DNA of 48,091 nt, taken from the NCBI GenBank assembly GCA_021826685.1, contig JAKAYT010000008.1, positions 1-48,091 on the forward strand, read 5' to 3'. The translations under genes were made by a program, and so were the position numbers. The notes under the pieces are model-generated. The model was not told the DNA's origin. It did no database searches and saw only the letters and a list, made by a program, of their open reading frames with translations. Each line of letters begins with the position of its first letter. The stretch's first letter is position 1. Of the stretch, positions 1-7,368 are shown one piece after another. Source of the DNA: Thermoplasmata archaeon (lineage in GTDB: Archaea > Thermoplasmatota > Thermoplasmata > Lutacidiplasmatales > UBA184).

Positions 1-259
1 AGACTCGAGGCACGATGGCTAGGACGCAAGTGGGATTATATGAGGATCTACCATACTCACAAATACAGCACATATACCCTCTCCTCTTTTCGGGCAACGG
101 CACCCTCGCCCGCGTCCGCGGTCATGTTCTCGAAGTACCGAACGGGATCGAAGACCGCCGAGAGACCTTCGCAACCGATCGGCGCCCGTTCGACTCGCTC
201 GCCGTCGAGCGCAGCGTGGGAGTCGGGAAACGAGCCCGGCTATCGGGCGTCGTTGCGCG
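1..259. other. Intergenic, AT-rich left edge
   Basis: No coding region can be supported. The first 80 bases are much richer in A and T than the rest of the window and contain two TATA-like stretches, near 36-42 and 68-74. They may belong to the promoter of a gene beyond the left edge. Open frames here are short and lack protein-like composition. Confidence 0.4.
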
Positions 260-880
260 TCAGAGATTCACCAAGCCCGCGGCCAGGCTGGCCATCACGA
301 AGATCAGGGCCACCTGGAAGACCGCCTGGACGCCCGCCAGCCGCGCGTTGAGCAAGCCGAGCCTCCCGATCTTGCCGACGTCCGGATGCGCCTTGCGCAG
401 CTCGAGCACGATCCTCAGCTCGTTCGGGAGGAAAATGCCGAATCCCTGGCCGGCCAAGATCAGCACGAAGATGCCGGCCAGTTGGATCGCGAGATAGTTC
501 AGCTGGAATATCCCTTCCATCATGGCGAGATAGATGCCCGCCGTGATCGTCACCGAAGCGAGGGCGGGCATCAGGAACAGCATCGTGGGGACGAGGCGCT
601 GGACGAAGTCGGCGCGGGCCGGCCCGGTCATCCGCCCGAGGATCGGCCCGATCACGAGTCCCATGAAGATGTCGATCCCGGTCCAGAGCGCCCCGCTCAT
701 CACGTGGACGTAGTCGAGGAACACGAACTGGTCCAGAAGAAGGGCGACGACGAGCGCACCCACCGGCACGAGGACGAGCGGATAGGCCCGCCACGTCAGT
801 ATCGCCGGGGGTGCCTCCGATGTTGGTTGGGGAAGGCCGGAGAGGTCACGGGCCAGGGGAGATTCCGTGGCCGTGGCCAT
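260..880 (-). CDS. CopD/DUF2269-like integral membrane protein
   Basis: A 206-residue protein with about five hydrophobic segments. The first loop-helix reads HVMSGALWTGIDIFMG, resembling the conserved His and Trp-Thr/Val-Gly segment of CopD- and DUF2269-type membrane proteins (copper or haem-linked, mostly uncharacterised). The N-terminal 25 residues are hydrophilic and Pro/Ser-rich. Helices follow at roughly 33-50, 55-77, 96-120, 125-150 and 180-205. The ATG at 880 is the first start of the frame. Nothing downstream on the same strand appears coupled to it. Assignment to a membrane family is fairly safe; substrate and function are unknown. Confidence 0.75.
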   Translation of the reverse strand: MATATESPLARDLSGLPQPTSEAPPAILTWRAYPLVLVPVGALVVALLLDQFVFLDYVHVMSGALWTGIDIFMGLVIGPILGRMTGPARADFVQRLVPTMLFLMPALASVTITAGIYLAMMEGIFQLNYLAIQLAGIFVLILAGQGFGIFLPNELRIVLELRKAHPDVGKIGRLGLLNARLAGVQAVFQVALIFVMASLAAGLVNL

Positions 881-2013
881 CGCATGGAGTTATGCCCGAT
901 GCTGGGCTAAGCCCGTTTAGTTCGTACCCTACACCCCCGGACGGACCGAGGTGTAGCCATCGATTACTCCGGCGCCAAAGGGCGTCATGCGATCTAGCCC
1001 CGGGGTCTCGGCAAGGTGAACCGCCCCCGTTCGGCATCGTGTCGGCGCGGGAGGCTGAACCAGGCCACACATGCGAACAAAGTCGCGGGGCTGATTGGCG
1101 GTTCAATCCAGGCGACGCCGACCCCAATCAGGAAGAGGGGGGTCACCAAGATAGATCGAGGGCGCGCGAGACGGCCCCGACCGGATGCGTACCACCACAC
1201 GAGGGTGTACGTTCCGGCCATCGTCATCGTCGTGATCCCTCAGAGGACCATCGCCCCGGACGGAGCCGCGGTGCCGGCGAGGCTCACTCCGAGGAAGGCG
1301 GTCGCGAGCGACAGGAACGCCACGGCCATCAGTTCAGCTTCCTCGCCGCGGTCGTCGGGACGACGGAAGGCCTCGGATCGGGTCTCCCGGATTGGACGTT
1401 CCGATTTCGTGATGACAACGATTTCGGACTGGGTCCCGAGGTGACCTCATGCCTGCTGGAATAGGAGTTCGCAGCCGCCCGCCGCGACGCGAGGGACTCC
1501 TTCGGTGTGGTCGATGAGATCGACTTGGCGGAGCAGACGACCCACGGGCTCGACTTCGACCACGACACCATCCGGGCTTTTGTGCTCCGCCTGCCGACTG
1601 AGGACCGGAAGCAAGTGATGGAGGGCTATCCAGGCACATCGCGAGGAGGACCGCTGGAAGTAGGCCCCCATCCGTGAGTGGGGGGATGGCCAGAATTGCT
1701 CAAGGCTTGGCACCGCCGGTGAGATAGAGGAGAGGCGAATACGCGCGACCGCTTACTGAATCATGCGAGACCCGGGCCGATTTCTGATGGCTGAGGAGGC
1801 GCCCAAGGGCTGCCTCCGCGAATCGTCCCATATGGTGCGCCGGAGCGTAGGCCAGTTCAGCGCGACGGTGCGGTAGCTCACGATCAGCGAGAACAGGACC
1901 TCGGTCTCTCCACGACGGGAGCGAACGTGACGCAGAAATCGCCCGAGGCGGGGTCGACTGCCCTAGTGGCCGCGACGAGCGGGTGCAGGGAACTCCCACT
2001 GCTCCCAGTTCGA
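881..2013. other. Gene-poor region with degenerate remnants
   Basis: About 1.1 kb without a convincing intact gene. Minus-strand frames between roughly 1700 and 2120 show short hydrophobic, protein-like stretches separated by frame changes and stops, for example a piece reading FSLIVSYRTVALNW near 1840-1885. A plus-strand frame at about 1466-1678 has codon use like the neighbours (mostly G or C at third positions) and an acidic, helical-looking product, but it starts directly after a stop with no good start codon. The region looks like decayed accessory DNA. Confidence 0.45.
994..1329 (-). pseudogene. Small membrane protein interrupted by an in-frame TGA
   Basis: Read on the minus strand from the ATG at 1329, a hydrophobic start (MAVAFLSLATAFLGVSLAG) runs 29 codons to a TGA at 1242-1240. 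It continues in the same frame from an ATG at 1227 into a second hydrophobic portion (VTPLFLIGVGVAWIEPP and ATLFACVAWF). Joined across the stop this would be a protein of about 111 residues with three to four helices. The shared frame and hydrophobicity suggest one gene broken by a nonsense mutation. Two short ORFs or chance are possible. No family recognised. Confidence 0.35.
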
Positions 2014-2829
2014 TCAACGAGGCGGTTTTGATGGTGAAGATGGCGCGTACCCTTGTAGATTCCGACCAGCGCTCCCGGACTCCATGGATGCCTGCGAGAA
2101 CGAAGGACGGTCCTCCCACGCGGGGTGGTCGTTGCGCACATCCGCCGCGTAGAACAATCGTATCGGAAAGTCCTGGGCGCCCTCCAATCGATCCTCGCGC
2201 GCGAAGGAAGAGAACGCGCCCCGCCGGAGTCGGCGTGCGTAGGCTCGCGAGAAGAAGTGCATCGTGGAGCCGTGCGGTCGGAGGTCAAAGGTGTCGGGGC
2301 CGGTGCGTCGACCCCGACCGTACCACGGGTCGCTCGTGGAACGCACCGAGTACAGATGAAACCCCCCCGGTCGAAGCACTCGAGCTACCTCGGCAAAGAG
2401 GCGCACGTGCTCCGCTTCGGTGAAGTCCATGTTGTAGAACATGTTGGAGTACACCACGTCCACACTCTGACCGGGGATCTGAGCCAGGAAAGAATTGGCG
2501 TCGCCGAGAACGATCTCCGGTGCCCGAAGGACGGCCGGGCGCCGTCGACGACGCGCCAGCGCCACCCCTACGCCGGAAGCATCCACGCCGCGAACGACAA
2601 ACCCGCATCGTTGGAGGTACCGCAGGTCCCGGCCGTATCCGACGCCGAGTTCGATACACACTCCCCGGCGAATCCCCGCCTGCCGAAGCACGTCGCGCGC
2701 CCATCGGGCGAAGGGGCTTCGTCCGGCACCGAACAACTCGGGATCCCCCCGATAGCGGCGGTTCCAGAAAGCGCGCTGGCCTGCGAGCCGAGTCGACACG
2801 GGGCTCCGGCGCGAGGAGGCTTTCGGCAC
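2014..2829 (-). CDS. Class I SAM-dependent methyltransferase
   Basis: A 271-residue protein with a Rossmann methyltransferase core. SAM-binding motif I is CIELGVGYGRDLRYL at about residues 58-72, followed by an acidic residue ending strand 2 (VRGVDASG), a motif II-like LGDANSF, and the post-motif LRPGGFHLYSVRS. The substrate is unknown; the fold matches the ubiE/Methyltransf_11 group. The start is a GTG at 2829, directly after the TGA of the upstream PadR gene (stop at 2833-2831), so translation is very likely coupled. The last 30 or so residues are low-complexity and may not be part of the fold. A PadR regulator and a small Cys-rich protein upstream suggest an inducible response operon. Confidence 0.8.
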   Translation of the reverse strand: MPKASSRRSPVSTRLAGQRAFWNRRYRGDPELFGAGRSPFARWARDVLRQAGIRRGVCIELGVGYGRDLRYLQRCGFVVRGVDASGVGVALARRRRRPAVLRAPEIVLGDANSFLAQIPGQSVDVVYSNMFYNMDFTEAEHVRLFAEVARVLRPGGFHLYSVRSTSDPWYGRGRRTGPDTFDLRPHGSTMHFFSRAYARRLRRGAFSSFAREDRLEGAQDFPIRLFYAADVRNDHPAWEDRPSFSQASMESGSAGRNLQGYAPSSPSKPPR

Positions 2830-2830
2830 T

Positions 2831-3184
2831 TCAGATCCTCTCCCAGAGTCGATACAACGACCTCAACTCGTCGCGCCCGGATCGTCGCATATTCTCCCAT
2901 TCACCCGCCACTTGTCGCCCCTTCGGAGTGAGCGAGTACGCGCGGGGGAGACCGGGACCGCCCGTAGCTCGATGGATGTATCCCTCCTCCTCCAGCCTCC
3001 GAAGGGCGGGGTAGATCGCGGCCGGACCGGGAGTCCACTGCCCATCCGTGCGCCGCGCGACCTCGTGGATCAACGCGAATCCCGTCTTGGGCCCCTCGAG
3101 CAACACCCGTAGGAGTAGGGGCCGCAAAATTCCGGGTGGAAAGAACCGGACCCGGAATGGGCCGCAGCAACACCGAGGGGCCAA
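2831..3184 (-). CDS. PadR-family transcriptional regulator
   Basis: A 117-residue winged-helix protein. The PadR core begins around residue 18: ILRPLLLRVLLEGPKTGFAL, then the recognition helix and wing with the diagnostic PAAIYPALRRLEEEGYI and the turn YSLTPKGRQV. The length fits the short PadR subfamily. The start is a TTG at 3184, preceded by GGAGGG about 15 bases upstream. The N-terminal PRCCCGPF is an unusual three-cysteine cluster that could bind metal or sense redox. It is the middle gene of an operon with the Cys-rich protein upstream and the methyltransferase downstream. PadR proteins commonly repress their own operon; the inverted repeat at 3435-3450 is the candidate operator. Confidence 0.85.
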   Translation of the reverse strand: MAPRCCCGPFRVRFFPPGILRPLLLRVLLEGPKTGFALIHEVARRTDGQWTPGPAAIYPALRRLEEEGYIHRATGGPGLPRAYSLTPKGRQVAGEWENMRRSGRDELRSLYRLWERI

Positions 3185-3217
3185 TGCCCGCCCGTCCCTC
3201 CGAATCGAGTTCGGAGC

Positions 3218-3436
3218 TCAGTCCTTCTCGGCGGCCCGCTCTTGGAGGATCCGCTCGACCCGTTGGGTTTCGAAGCGAAGATCCTCGATGTAGTCCTTCA
3301 GGTCATCGGGAGCCGACGCTCGCAGGTAGCCCCGTGGCGCCCGCACTGCTCCTCCCGAGCCGCAACACCCGCGTCCTCCGCCCCGTCTCGGTCCGTTTCC
3401 TTCACATCCGCATTGGTCGCACATCGTTTGCACCAT
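3218..3436 (-). CDS. Small Cys/Gly-rich protein, DUF5320-like
   Basis: A 72-residue protein: a cysteine- and glycine-rich N-terminus (MCDQCGCEGNG then GRGCCGSGG, five Cys in the first 26 residues) and a charged C-terminal helix of about 30 residues (DDLKDYIEDLRFETQRVERI) likely to form a coiled coil. This architecture resembles DUF5320 proteins, which often sit near iron-sulfur or PadR genes. The frame stays open far upstream, but the ATG at 3436 lies about 24 bases from a TATA box (3457-3463), so a leaderless start there is most likely. An alternative ATG is four codons later. First gene of the PadR operon. Function unknown; metal binding is inferred from the cysteines. Confidence 0.65.
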   Translation of the reverse strand: MVQTMCDQCGCEGNGPRRGGGRGCCGSGGAVRAPRGYLRASAPDDLKDYIEDLRFETQRVERILQERAAEKD

Positions 3437-3450
3437 ATCAGCAGTGATAT
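3435..3450. promoter_or_regulatory. Palindromic candidate operator at the start of the PadR operon
   Basis: A perfect inverted repeat ATATCA-GCAG-TGATAT lies between the TATA box (3457-3463) and the start codon of the Cys-rich protein, overlapping the first bases of that ATG and the expected transcription start. A protein bound here would block initiation. With a PadR gene second in the operon, autoregulation is the simplest reading. That this is the PadR site is inference. Confidence 0.5.
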
Positions 3451-3456
3451 CGTTTG

Positions 3457-3463
3457 TATAAAA
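3457..3463 (-). promoter_or_regulatory. TATA box of the Cys-rich/PadR/methyltransferase operon
   Basis: TTTTATA on the minus strand, centred about 24 bases upstream of the ATG at 3436, which is the usual archaeal distance to the transcription start. This implies a leaderless mRNA. Confidence 0.6.
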
Positions 3464-3971
3464 CGTACCCGCCTCAGTCTCCCGTGCCTCCCCGGAACTC
3501 GTTAGAGCCCCAAGGTCGTGGGATGGGCCGGAGCCAATCCTTCGCACGCCGCTGTCTTCGGTGAAGGAACACCCTCGGAAGCGTCGTTCCGCGAGTAGGT
3601 CGCTACGGGCTTCGCACTCTATGCCGGGAACTTTTCGGATGGGAGATCGATCTCTATGAGGGGGCCCCGCGGCTCCAGCCCGGGGACCGGATGTGTTCCC
3701 AGGACGGACGGCTCTGTGGCCGTTCCTCCATCCGGCACAGGGCTTTGACCCGAGTCGCGCCGAGTCCGATCGATGCGGGCCTTCCGCCATCACCGAGCCA
3801 CTGGGGGACCGGACGGAAACCAGCGATGGGATCCTGCCATTGTGAAGTGGACGCGGCAGGAGGTGCGGCGTAGTGCACCTTTCGGAAAAGGGAGACCCCC
3901 TCATCCCGGAGTTTACGGATCTTGAGCCGCGCAATCGGTCCAACAACGTTAAGGAGGGGCGGCCCCCATCG
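3464..3971. other. Divergent intergenic region upstream of ribA
   Basis: About 500 bases between the leftward PadR operon and the rightward ribA. No ORF here has convincing composition. A TATA-like GTTAAGG at 3948-3954 lies 18-24 bases before the chosen ribA ATG and overlaps a GGAGGGG stretch that could serve as a ribosome site. No FMN-type riboswitch fold was recognised. Confidence 0.4.
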
Positions 3972-4769
3972 ATGGCCGAGTCGCCTCTCCCGCACGCGGG
4001 GGCATGTACTTTGGACGCATCGGATCCCTCGGACAGTGCGCTTCATCCGGTCGATGGCGGACCGGAGGTCCGCTCGCATCGCGAGAACGCTCCCCTTCGG
4101 ATCAGTGCGACCGCCCAGCTTCCCACTCGGTTCGGGGAATTCCGGGTCGTCTCGTTCCACGGGCGACCGGACGCGAAGGAGCCGGCGGCCCTCGTTCGAG
4201 GACAGGTGGCCGGTCAGTCCGGTGTCCCGGTACGGATCCACTCGGAGTGCCTGACCGGCGACGTGTTCGGCTCGCTGCGCTGCGACTGCCGCGAACAGCT
4301 CGAGCTCGCTCTCACCAAGCTCGGCAAGATGGAGCGCGGGATCCTCCTCTACCTGCGTCAGGAGGGCCGCGGGATCGGGTTCGAGAACAAGATCAAGGCC
4401 TACCGACTGCAAGAGATGGGTCTCGACACGATTGAGGCCAACGAGGCCCTCGGTTTCCGTCCGGACGAACGCGACTATGAGATCGCCGCCCGCATGCTCG
4501 AGGTGCTCGAGGTGCGCTCGATCCGGCTGCTCTCGAACAATCCGGATAAGATCGCCTCGCTCCGACGCCACGGAATCGTCGTCGAAGGGCGGATCCCCCT
4601 GGCCGTGCGACCGAACCGGTACAACGCGCGCTACCTCGAGACGAAACGTGTGCGGGCCGGCCACCTGCTCGATCCGATCTGGCCGGCCGTTCCGGAGCAG
4701 GTCGATTGCCTCACCTGCCCACCAACCGAGAAAGAGATCCCCGCCCCTCGCGTCAAGCGCGGAAAGTAA
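3972..4769 (+). CDS. ribA: GTP cyclohydrolase II (riboflavin biosynthesis)
   Basis: A 265-residue protein catalysing opening of GTP to 2,5-diamino-6-ribosylamino-pyrimidinone phosphate, the first step to riboflavin. It carries the zinc site SECLTGDVFGSLRCDC (three Cys ligands), the catalytic YLRQEGRGIGF segment, and the LLSNNPDKI motif that matches the TNNPxK signature. It is a stand-alone RibA without a fused DHBP synthase domain. About 60 Pro/Ser-rich residues precede the catalytic domain. The frame extends upstream to 3873, but the ATG at 3972 sits close behind TATA-like and GGAGGGG sequences and is preferred. Most archaea use the unrelated GTP cyclohydrolase III, so a bacterial-type enzyme suggests transfer or lineage-specific replacement. 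The C-terminal CLTC pair is not part of the known active site. Confidence 0.9.
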   Translation: MAESPLPHAGACTLDASDPSDSALHPVDGGPEVRSHRENAPLRISATAQLPTRFGEFRVVSFHGRPDAKEPAALVRGQVAGQSGVPVRIHSECLTGDVFGSLRCDCREQLELALTKLGKMERGILLYLRQEGRGIGFENKIKAYRLQEMGLDTIEANEALGFRPDERDYEIAARMLEVLEVRSIRLLSNNPDKIASLRRHGIVVEGRIPLAVRPNRYNARYLETKRVRAGHLLDPIWPAVPEQVDCLTCPPTEKEIPAPRVKRGK

Positions 4770-4793
4770 AATCCTTCGTGGGATGCCGACCGC

Positions 4794-5489
4794 GTGACGG
4801 CGTTCTCGGTCGGCGCGTTGATCCTCGCGTTCCTCGTCACGCTGATCGAGTACTCCGAGGTCGTCATTCTCATCTACGCACTGGGCGCGGAGCGCGGAGC
4901 GCTCCGCTACGCGTCGATCGGCGCCGCGGCGGGTAGCGCCGTCGTGGCGGCTATCGCGATCGGAGCGGGCAGCGCCCTCGTGGCCCTTCCGTCGAGCGAG
5001 CTCCTCGGTGCCTCGGCGATCGTTCTCTTCGCCTTCGGGATATTCCTGTTCCGGAGCACGTTGCGCAGCTACCGTCGCGCGCGCGCTCCCCCCTCGATCC
5101 CCGGCCCGAAGATCGCGCCGCCCGTACACTTCGCGGGAGGTTTCACAGTCGGGGCGATCGAGACGACCGAGGCGGTCGCGGTGCTCCTGCCGCTCGCCGC
5201 GGGCGGACAGCAGGTGGCGGCCGTTGTCGGAGCGCTCGCGGCGGGGCTGAGCCTCGCGATCGCCGTGGCGCTCGTGCACGAACGGATTCGCCGGATCAAG
5301 ACTCCATGGCTCAAGCTGGGGGCGACCTCGCTGATCTTCTCGTTCGCGACCTTCTGGGCCGGCGAGGCGCTGCGGGTGCCATGGCCGTACGGTGAGGTCT
5401 TCCTGATCCCGCTCTTCGTCGTAGCCCTCCTCATCGTTCGCGGAGCGATCGAGGCGGGACTCCGGAGGACCCGCCCGGTTCCCGCGTAG
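4794..5489 (+). CDS. Membrane protein with duplicated ExxE motif (COG4280-like)
   Basis: A 231-residue protein with six to seven hydrophobic helices. Each half begins with a related motif: LIEYSEVVILIYALGAERG near residue 17 and GAIETTEAVAVLLPLAAGG near residue 121, giving ExxE in a membrane helix twice. An internally duplicated layout with acidic intramembrane pairs resembles FTR1 iron permeases, GDT1/TMEM165 cation exchangers and the uncharacterised COG4280 family, to which I would tentatively assign it. The GTG start at 4794 lies 24 bases after the ribA stop, so it is probably co-transcribed with ribA. A metal or cation transport role is inference. Confidence 0.75.
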   Translation: MTAFSVGALILAFLVTLIEYSEVVILIYALGAERGALRYASIGAAAGSAVVAAIAIGAGSALVALPSSELLGASAIVLFAFGIFLFRSTLRSYRRARAPPSIPGPKIAPPVHFAGGFTVGAIETTEAVAVLLPLAAGGQQVAAVVGALAAGLSLAIAVALVHERIRRIKTPWLKLGATSLIFSFATFWAGEALRVPWPYGEVFLIPLFVVALLIVRGAIEAGLRRTRPVPA

Positions 5490-5715
5490 GTCGTTGGGGT
5501 GACAAGGTCCCTCGATAGGTTAGGTCTCCTCGGTTCAGGGAACGGGGCGGAACCTACCGGGAGGGGAGGCTCGGGCAGGCATCGGAGATAGCCCGGAACG
5601 GTTGGTTAACCTGGCTCCCGGAGGCCCGTGACCGTAGCGCAACGGTGAGCTCCTCGGGCCGAACCCGCTCCTTAGGCGTGATCCGGGACCCGTTCGAGCG
5701 TTCGATCTGGTTCGC
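5490..5715. other. Convergent intergenic region
   Basis: A 226-base gap between a rightward membrane protein gene and a leftward zinc-ribbon gene. No gene is seen. It contains the palindrome GGTTAACC (5604-5611) and a nested inverted repeat (5623-5660), both plausible transcript-end structures. No tRNA-like T-arm with pairing stems was found. Confidence 0.45.
5623..5660. terminator. Nested inverted repeat in convergent gap
   Basis: GGCCCG (5623-5628) pairs with CGGGCC (5655-5660), and inside it ACCGT (5631-5635) pairs with ACGGT (5642-5646) around a six-base loop. It lies between two convergent genes, so a bidirectional 3'-end structure is plausible. There is no T tract, so the terminator role is uncertain. 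Confidence 0.3.
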
Positions 5716-6063
5716 TCACGGTGGCGGGCCAGGGTACCGGCCGACGACGACCTTGCACGTTCGACATATCCAACCCGGGACCTCCGCCGGGTCCCCGGGC
5801 CGGAAGGGCCGTCGTTCGGCGAGGATCGAATCCTTGGGCGCGACAAAAGCCGGCTTCTCTCCCTCGTTGAGCCAGATCAGCGCGCACGCGCCTCGGGTCG
5901 CGAACAGCCTCATGGAACCGCGTACCATGGGATTTCCGCAGAGAGGACACGTGGAAGGCAGGTCCGGCGCAGCGGACACGAGAGGCCCCTCCGGAGTCAC
6001 GATACGGAACCCGGCCCCGCAGCCATATGCCTTCCCTGCCCGAGCATCCATCGTATCCGGCAT
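5716..6063 (-). CDS. Zinc-ribbon protein (PF20097/DUF6487-like)
   Basis: A 115-residue protein with two CxxC knuckles far apart: CPLCGNPMVRG at about residues 39-49 and CRTCKVVVGRY at about 100-110, separated by a segment with a conserved-looking IWLNEGEKPAF. This spacing and the CPxCG-xM-xxG opening resemble the small PF20097 zinc-ribbon proteins, whose function is unknown. The chosen ATG at 6063 gives a compact protein; the frame continues upstream but would overlap the promoter of the divergent SixA gene. An extra Cys at residue 15 lies before the first knuckle. Confidence 0.7.
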   Translation of the reverse strand: MPDTMDARAGKAYGCGAGFRIVTPEGPLVSAAPDLPSTCPLCGNPMVRGSMRLFATRGACALIWLNEGEKPAFVAPKDSILAERRPFRPGDPAEVPGWICRTCKVVVGRYPGPPP

Positions 6064-6146
6064 CGACGATACGTGGCGGTTGCCCCCGCGGGTCTCCTCA
6101 CGCGCGACCGAACGTTCATGCGCCGGTCTACCCTGACGGTGGGACC

Positions 6147-6656
6147 GTGGAGCTCTTCCTCGTCCGTCATGGCCCAGCCGTTGCGCGCAATCCCGCCCGA
6201 TGGCCGGACGACTTCGGACGACCCCTGTCGGCCGACGGGGTCCGCGAAACGCGTGCGGCCGCGAGAGCGTTCGCCGCGGAGGTCGAAGAGATCGGCCGCA
6301 TCGCGACCAGCCCGTTGCGTCGCGCGGCCCGTACCGCCGAAATATGGGCCGAGGCGTTCGATCCACCGGTGCGCGTTCTCGAGTGGCCCGAGCTTCGTCT
6401 CGAGGGTGACCCGTCGGCGGCGCTGGCCCGGGTGGCCCGAGAGTGGAAAGGGGTCTCGTTCGGGGTTCTCGTCGGTCACGAGCCCGGGCTCGCCGAAATT
6501 CTCGGTCTCGCGTTGACCGGGGAAGCGATGCCGGTGGCCCGCCTGTCGCGGGCGGGGACGGCGGCGCTCGAATTCCCGCAAAAAGTCGCGCCGGGAGGAG
6601 CCCGCCTGAGGTGGCTGCTCACGCGGAAGCAGTGGATGGCCCGGGGCGAGACGTAG
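6147..6656 (+). CDS. sixA: SixA-like histidine phosphatase
   Basis: A 169-residue histidine-phosphatase superfamily protein. The catalytic motif LFLVRHGPAVA starts at residue 3, the SPLRRAARTAEIW segment supplies the second Arg, and VGHEPGLAEIL holds the second catalytic His. Short length and lack of a large insertion match SixA phosphohistidine phosphatases rather than phosphoglycerate mutase. The GTG at 6147 places the RHG motif where it normally lies; upstream in-frame sequence is low-complexity. The 3' end overlaps the convergent thymidylate kinase gene by 38 bases. Confidence 0.85.
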   Translation: MELFLVRHGPAVARNPARWPDDFGRPLSADGVRETRAAARAFAAEVEEIGRIATSPLRRAARTAEIWAEAFDPPVRVLEWPELRLEGDPSAALARVAREWKGVSFGVLVGHEPGLAEILGLALTGEAMPVARLSRAGTAALEFPQKVAPGGARLRWLLTRKQWMARGET

Positions 6657-7368
6657 GCGGAGGGAAGGATCGACGCCGCTTCGGCGACGTATAGAGGGGC
6701 AGCACCCGCTTGAGGACGTCCTCGTGGACCAGATCCGGATGGCGGTTCGCATCGACCACAGAGAAGCCGTACACCTCCACCATCCAGCCGAACTCGCGCC
6801 GTAGGCGCGCCTGGTACTCGAGGAAGCTCTCGAACCGATCCGGTGAGATCGACAGGTCCATGCCGGATTCCCAGTAATCCAGGCTCCCGTACTTCGAGAT
6901 CGCGCGGTGCATCAGGATCTCCGGACGCGCGTCCAAGAAGATCGTGAGGTCCGGGCGCAGGGCGAATCCGTAGAGCTGTTGAGCCCACTGTCGGGAGGCC
7001 CCGCGGACCACCGCGCGGGCCGTCAGGGTGTAGATGTACCGGTCCGCGAGGACCGTGCTCCCGCCCGCGAGCGCCGGGATGATCTTGTTCTCGAGCTGAT
7101 CGGCGAAGTCGGTGGCGTAGAGGAGGGCCATGGTCGTGGCCGCGAGCGTGTGGCCCTGCTTCGCGAGGTCGATCCGCTCGCTGACCAGAGTGGAACGGCG
7201 CAAGCCGGTATCGACGATCGAGTGCCCCTCGATCTCGAGCGCTTCTTTCAGACGCTCGGCCTCGGTCGTGCGTCCGGATCCGTCGGCGCCCTCGATGACG
7301 ATCAGCTTCCCCGGCAGATTCTCGTCCAGCATCCCGGGCAGCGGCGTTCCGTACGTCCTATCCCTCAT
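6619..7368 (-). CDS. tmk: Thymidylate kinase paralogue with Arg in Walker A
   Basis: A 249-residue dTMP kinase-family protein, distal member of a tandem pair. The P-loop reads GADGSGRTT (residues 27-35), so the invariant lysine of GxxxxGK(S/T) is replaced by Arg33. The rest is well preserved: LYATDFADQLE, the DRYIYTLTARA motif that positions the nucleotide, and LRPDLTIFLDARPE. Because the Walker lysine contacts ATP phosphates, activity may be low or the protein may work with its intact neighbour. The ATG at 7368 overlaps the upstream tmk stop by 11 bases. The last 20 residues are Pro/Ser/Arg-rich. Another substrate (dUMP or another nucleotide) is possible. Confidence 0.85.
   Translation of the reverse strand: MRDRTYGTPLPGMLDENLPGKLIVIEGADGSGRTTEAERLKEALEIEGHSIVDTGLRRSTLVSERIDLAKQGHTLAATTMALLYATDFADQLENKIIPALAGGSTVLADRYIYTLTARAVVRGASRQWAQQLYGFALRPDLTIFLDARPEILMHRAISKYGSLDYWESGMDLSISPDRFESFLEYQARLRREFGWMVEVYGFSVVDANRHPDLVHEDVLKRVLPLYTSPKRRRSFPPPTSRPGPSTASA

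Noticed and set aside
1240-1242. TGA read as selenocysteine
   Set aside because: No Cys-containing homologue or selenocysteine insertion structure was recognised; the region is decayed, so a nonsense mutation is simpler.
3464-3971. FMN riboswitch upstream of ribA
   Set aside because: The conserved FMN (RFN) elements are not seen, and the promoter appears only about 25 bases before the start.
3654-5279. 541-codon minus-strand frame opposite ribA and the membrane protein
   Set aside because: Its product is a low-complexity charged sequence; the plus strand has full RibA zinc and catalytic motifs.
5490-5715. tRNA gene in the convergent gap
   Set aside because: TTCGAGC-like and GGTTC strings occur, but flanking bases do not pair into a T-arm or acceptor stem.
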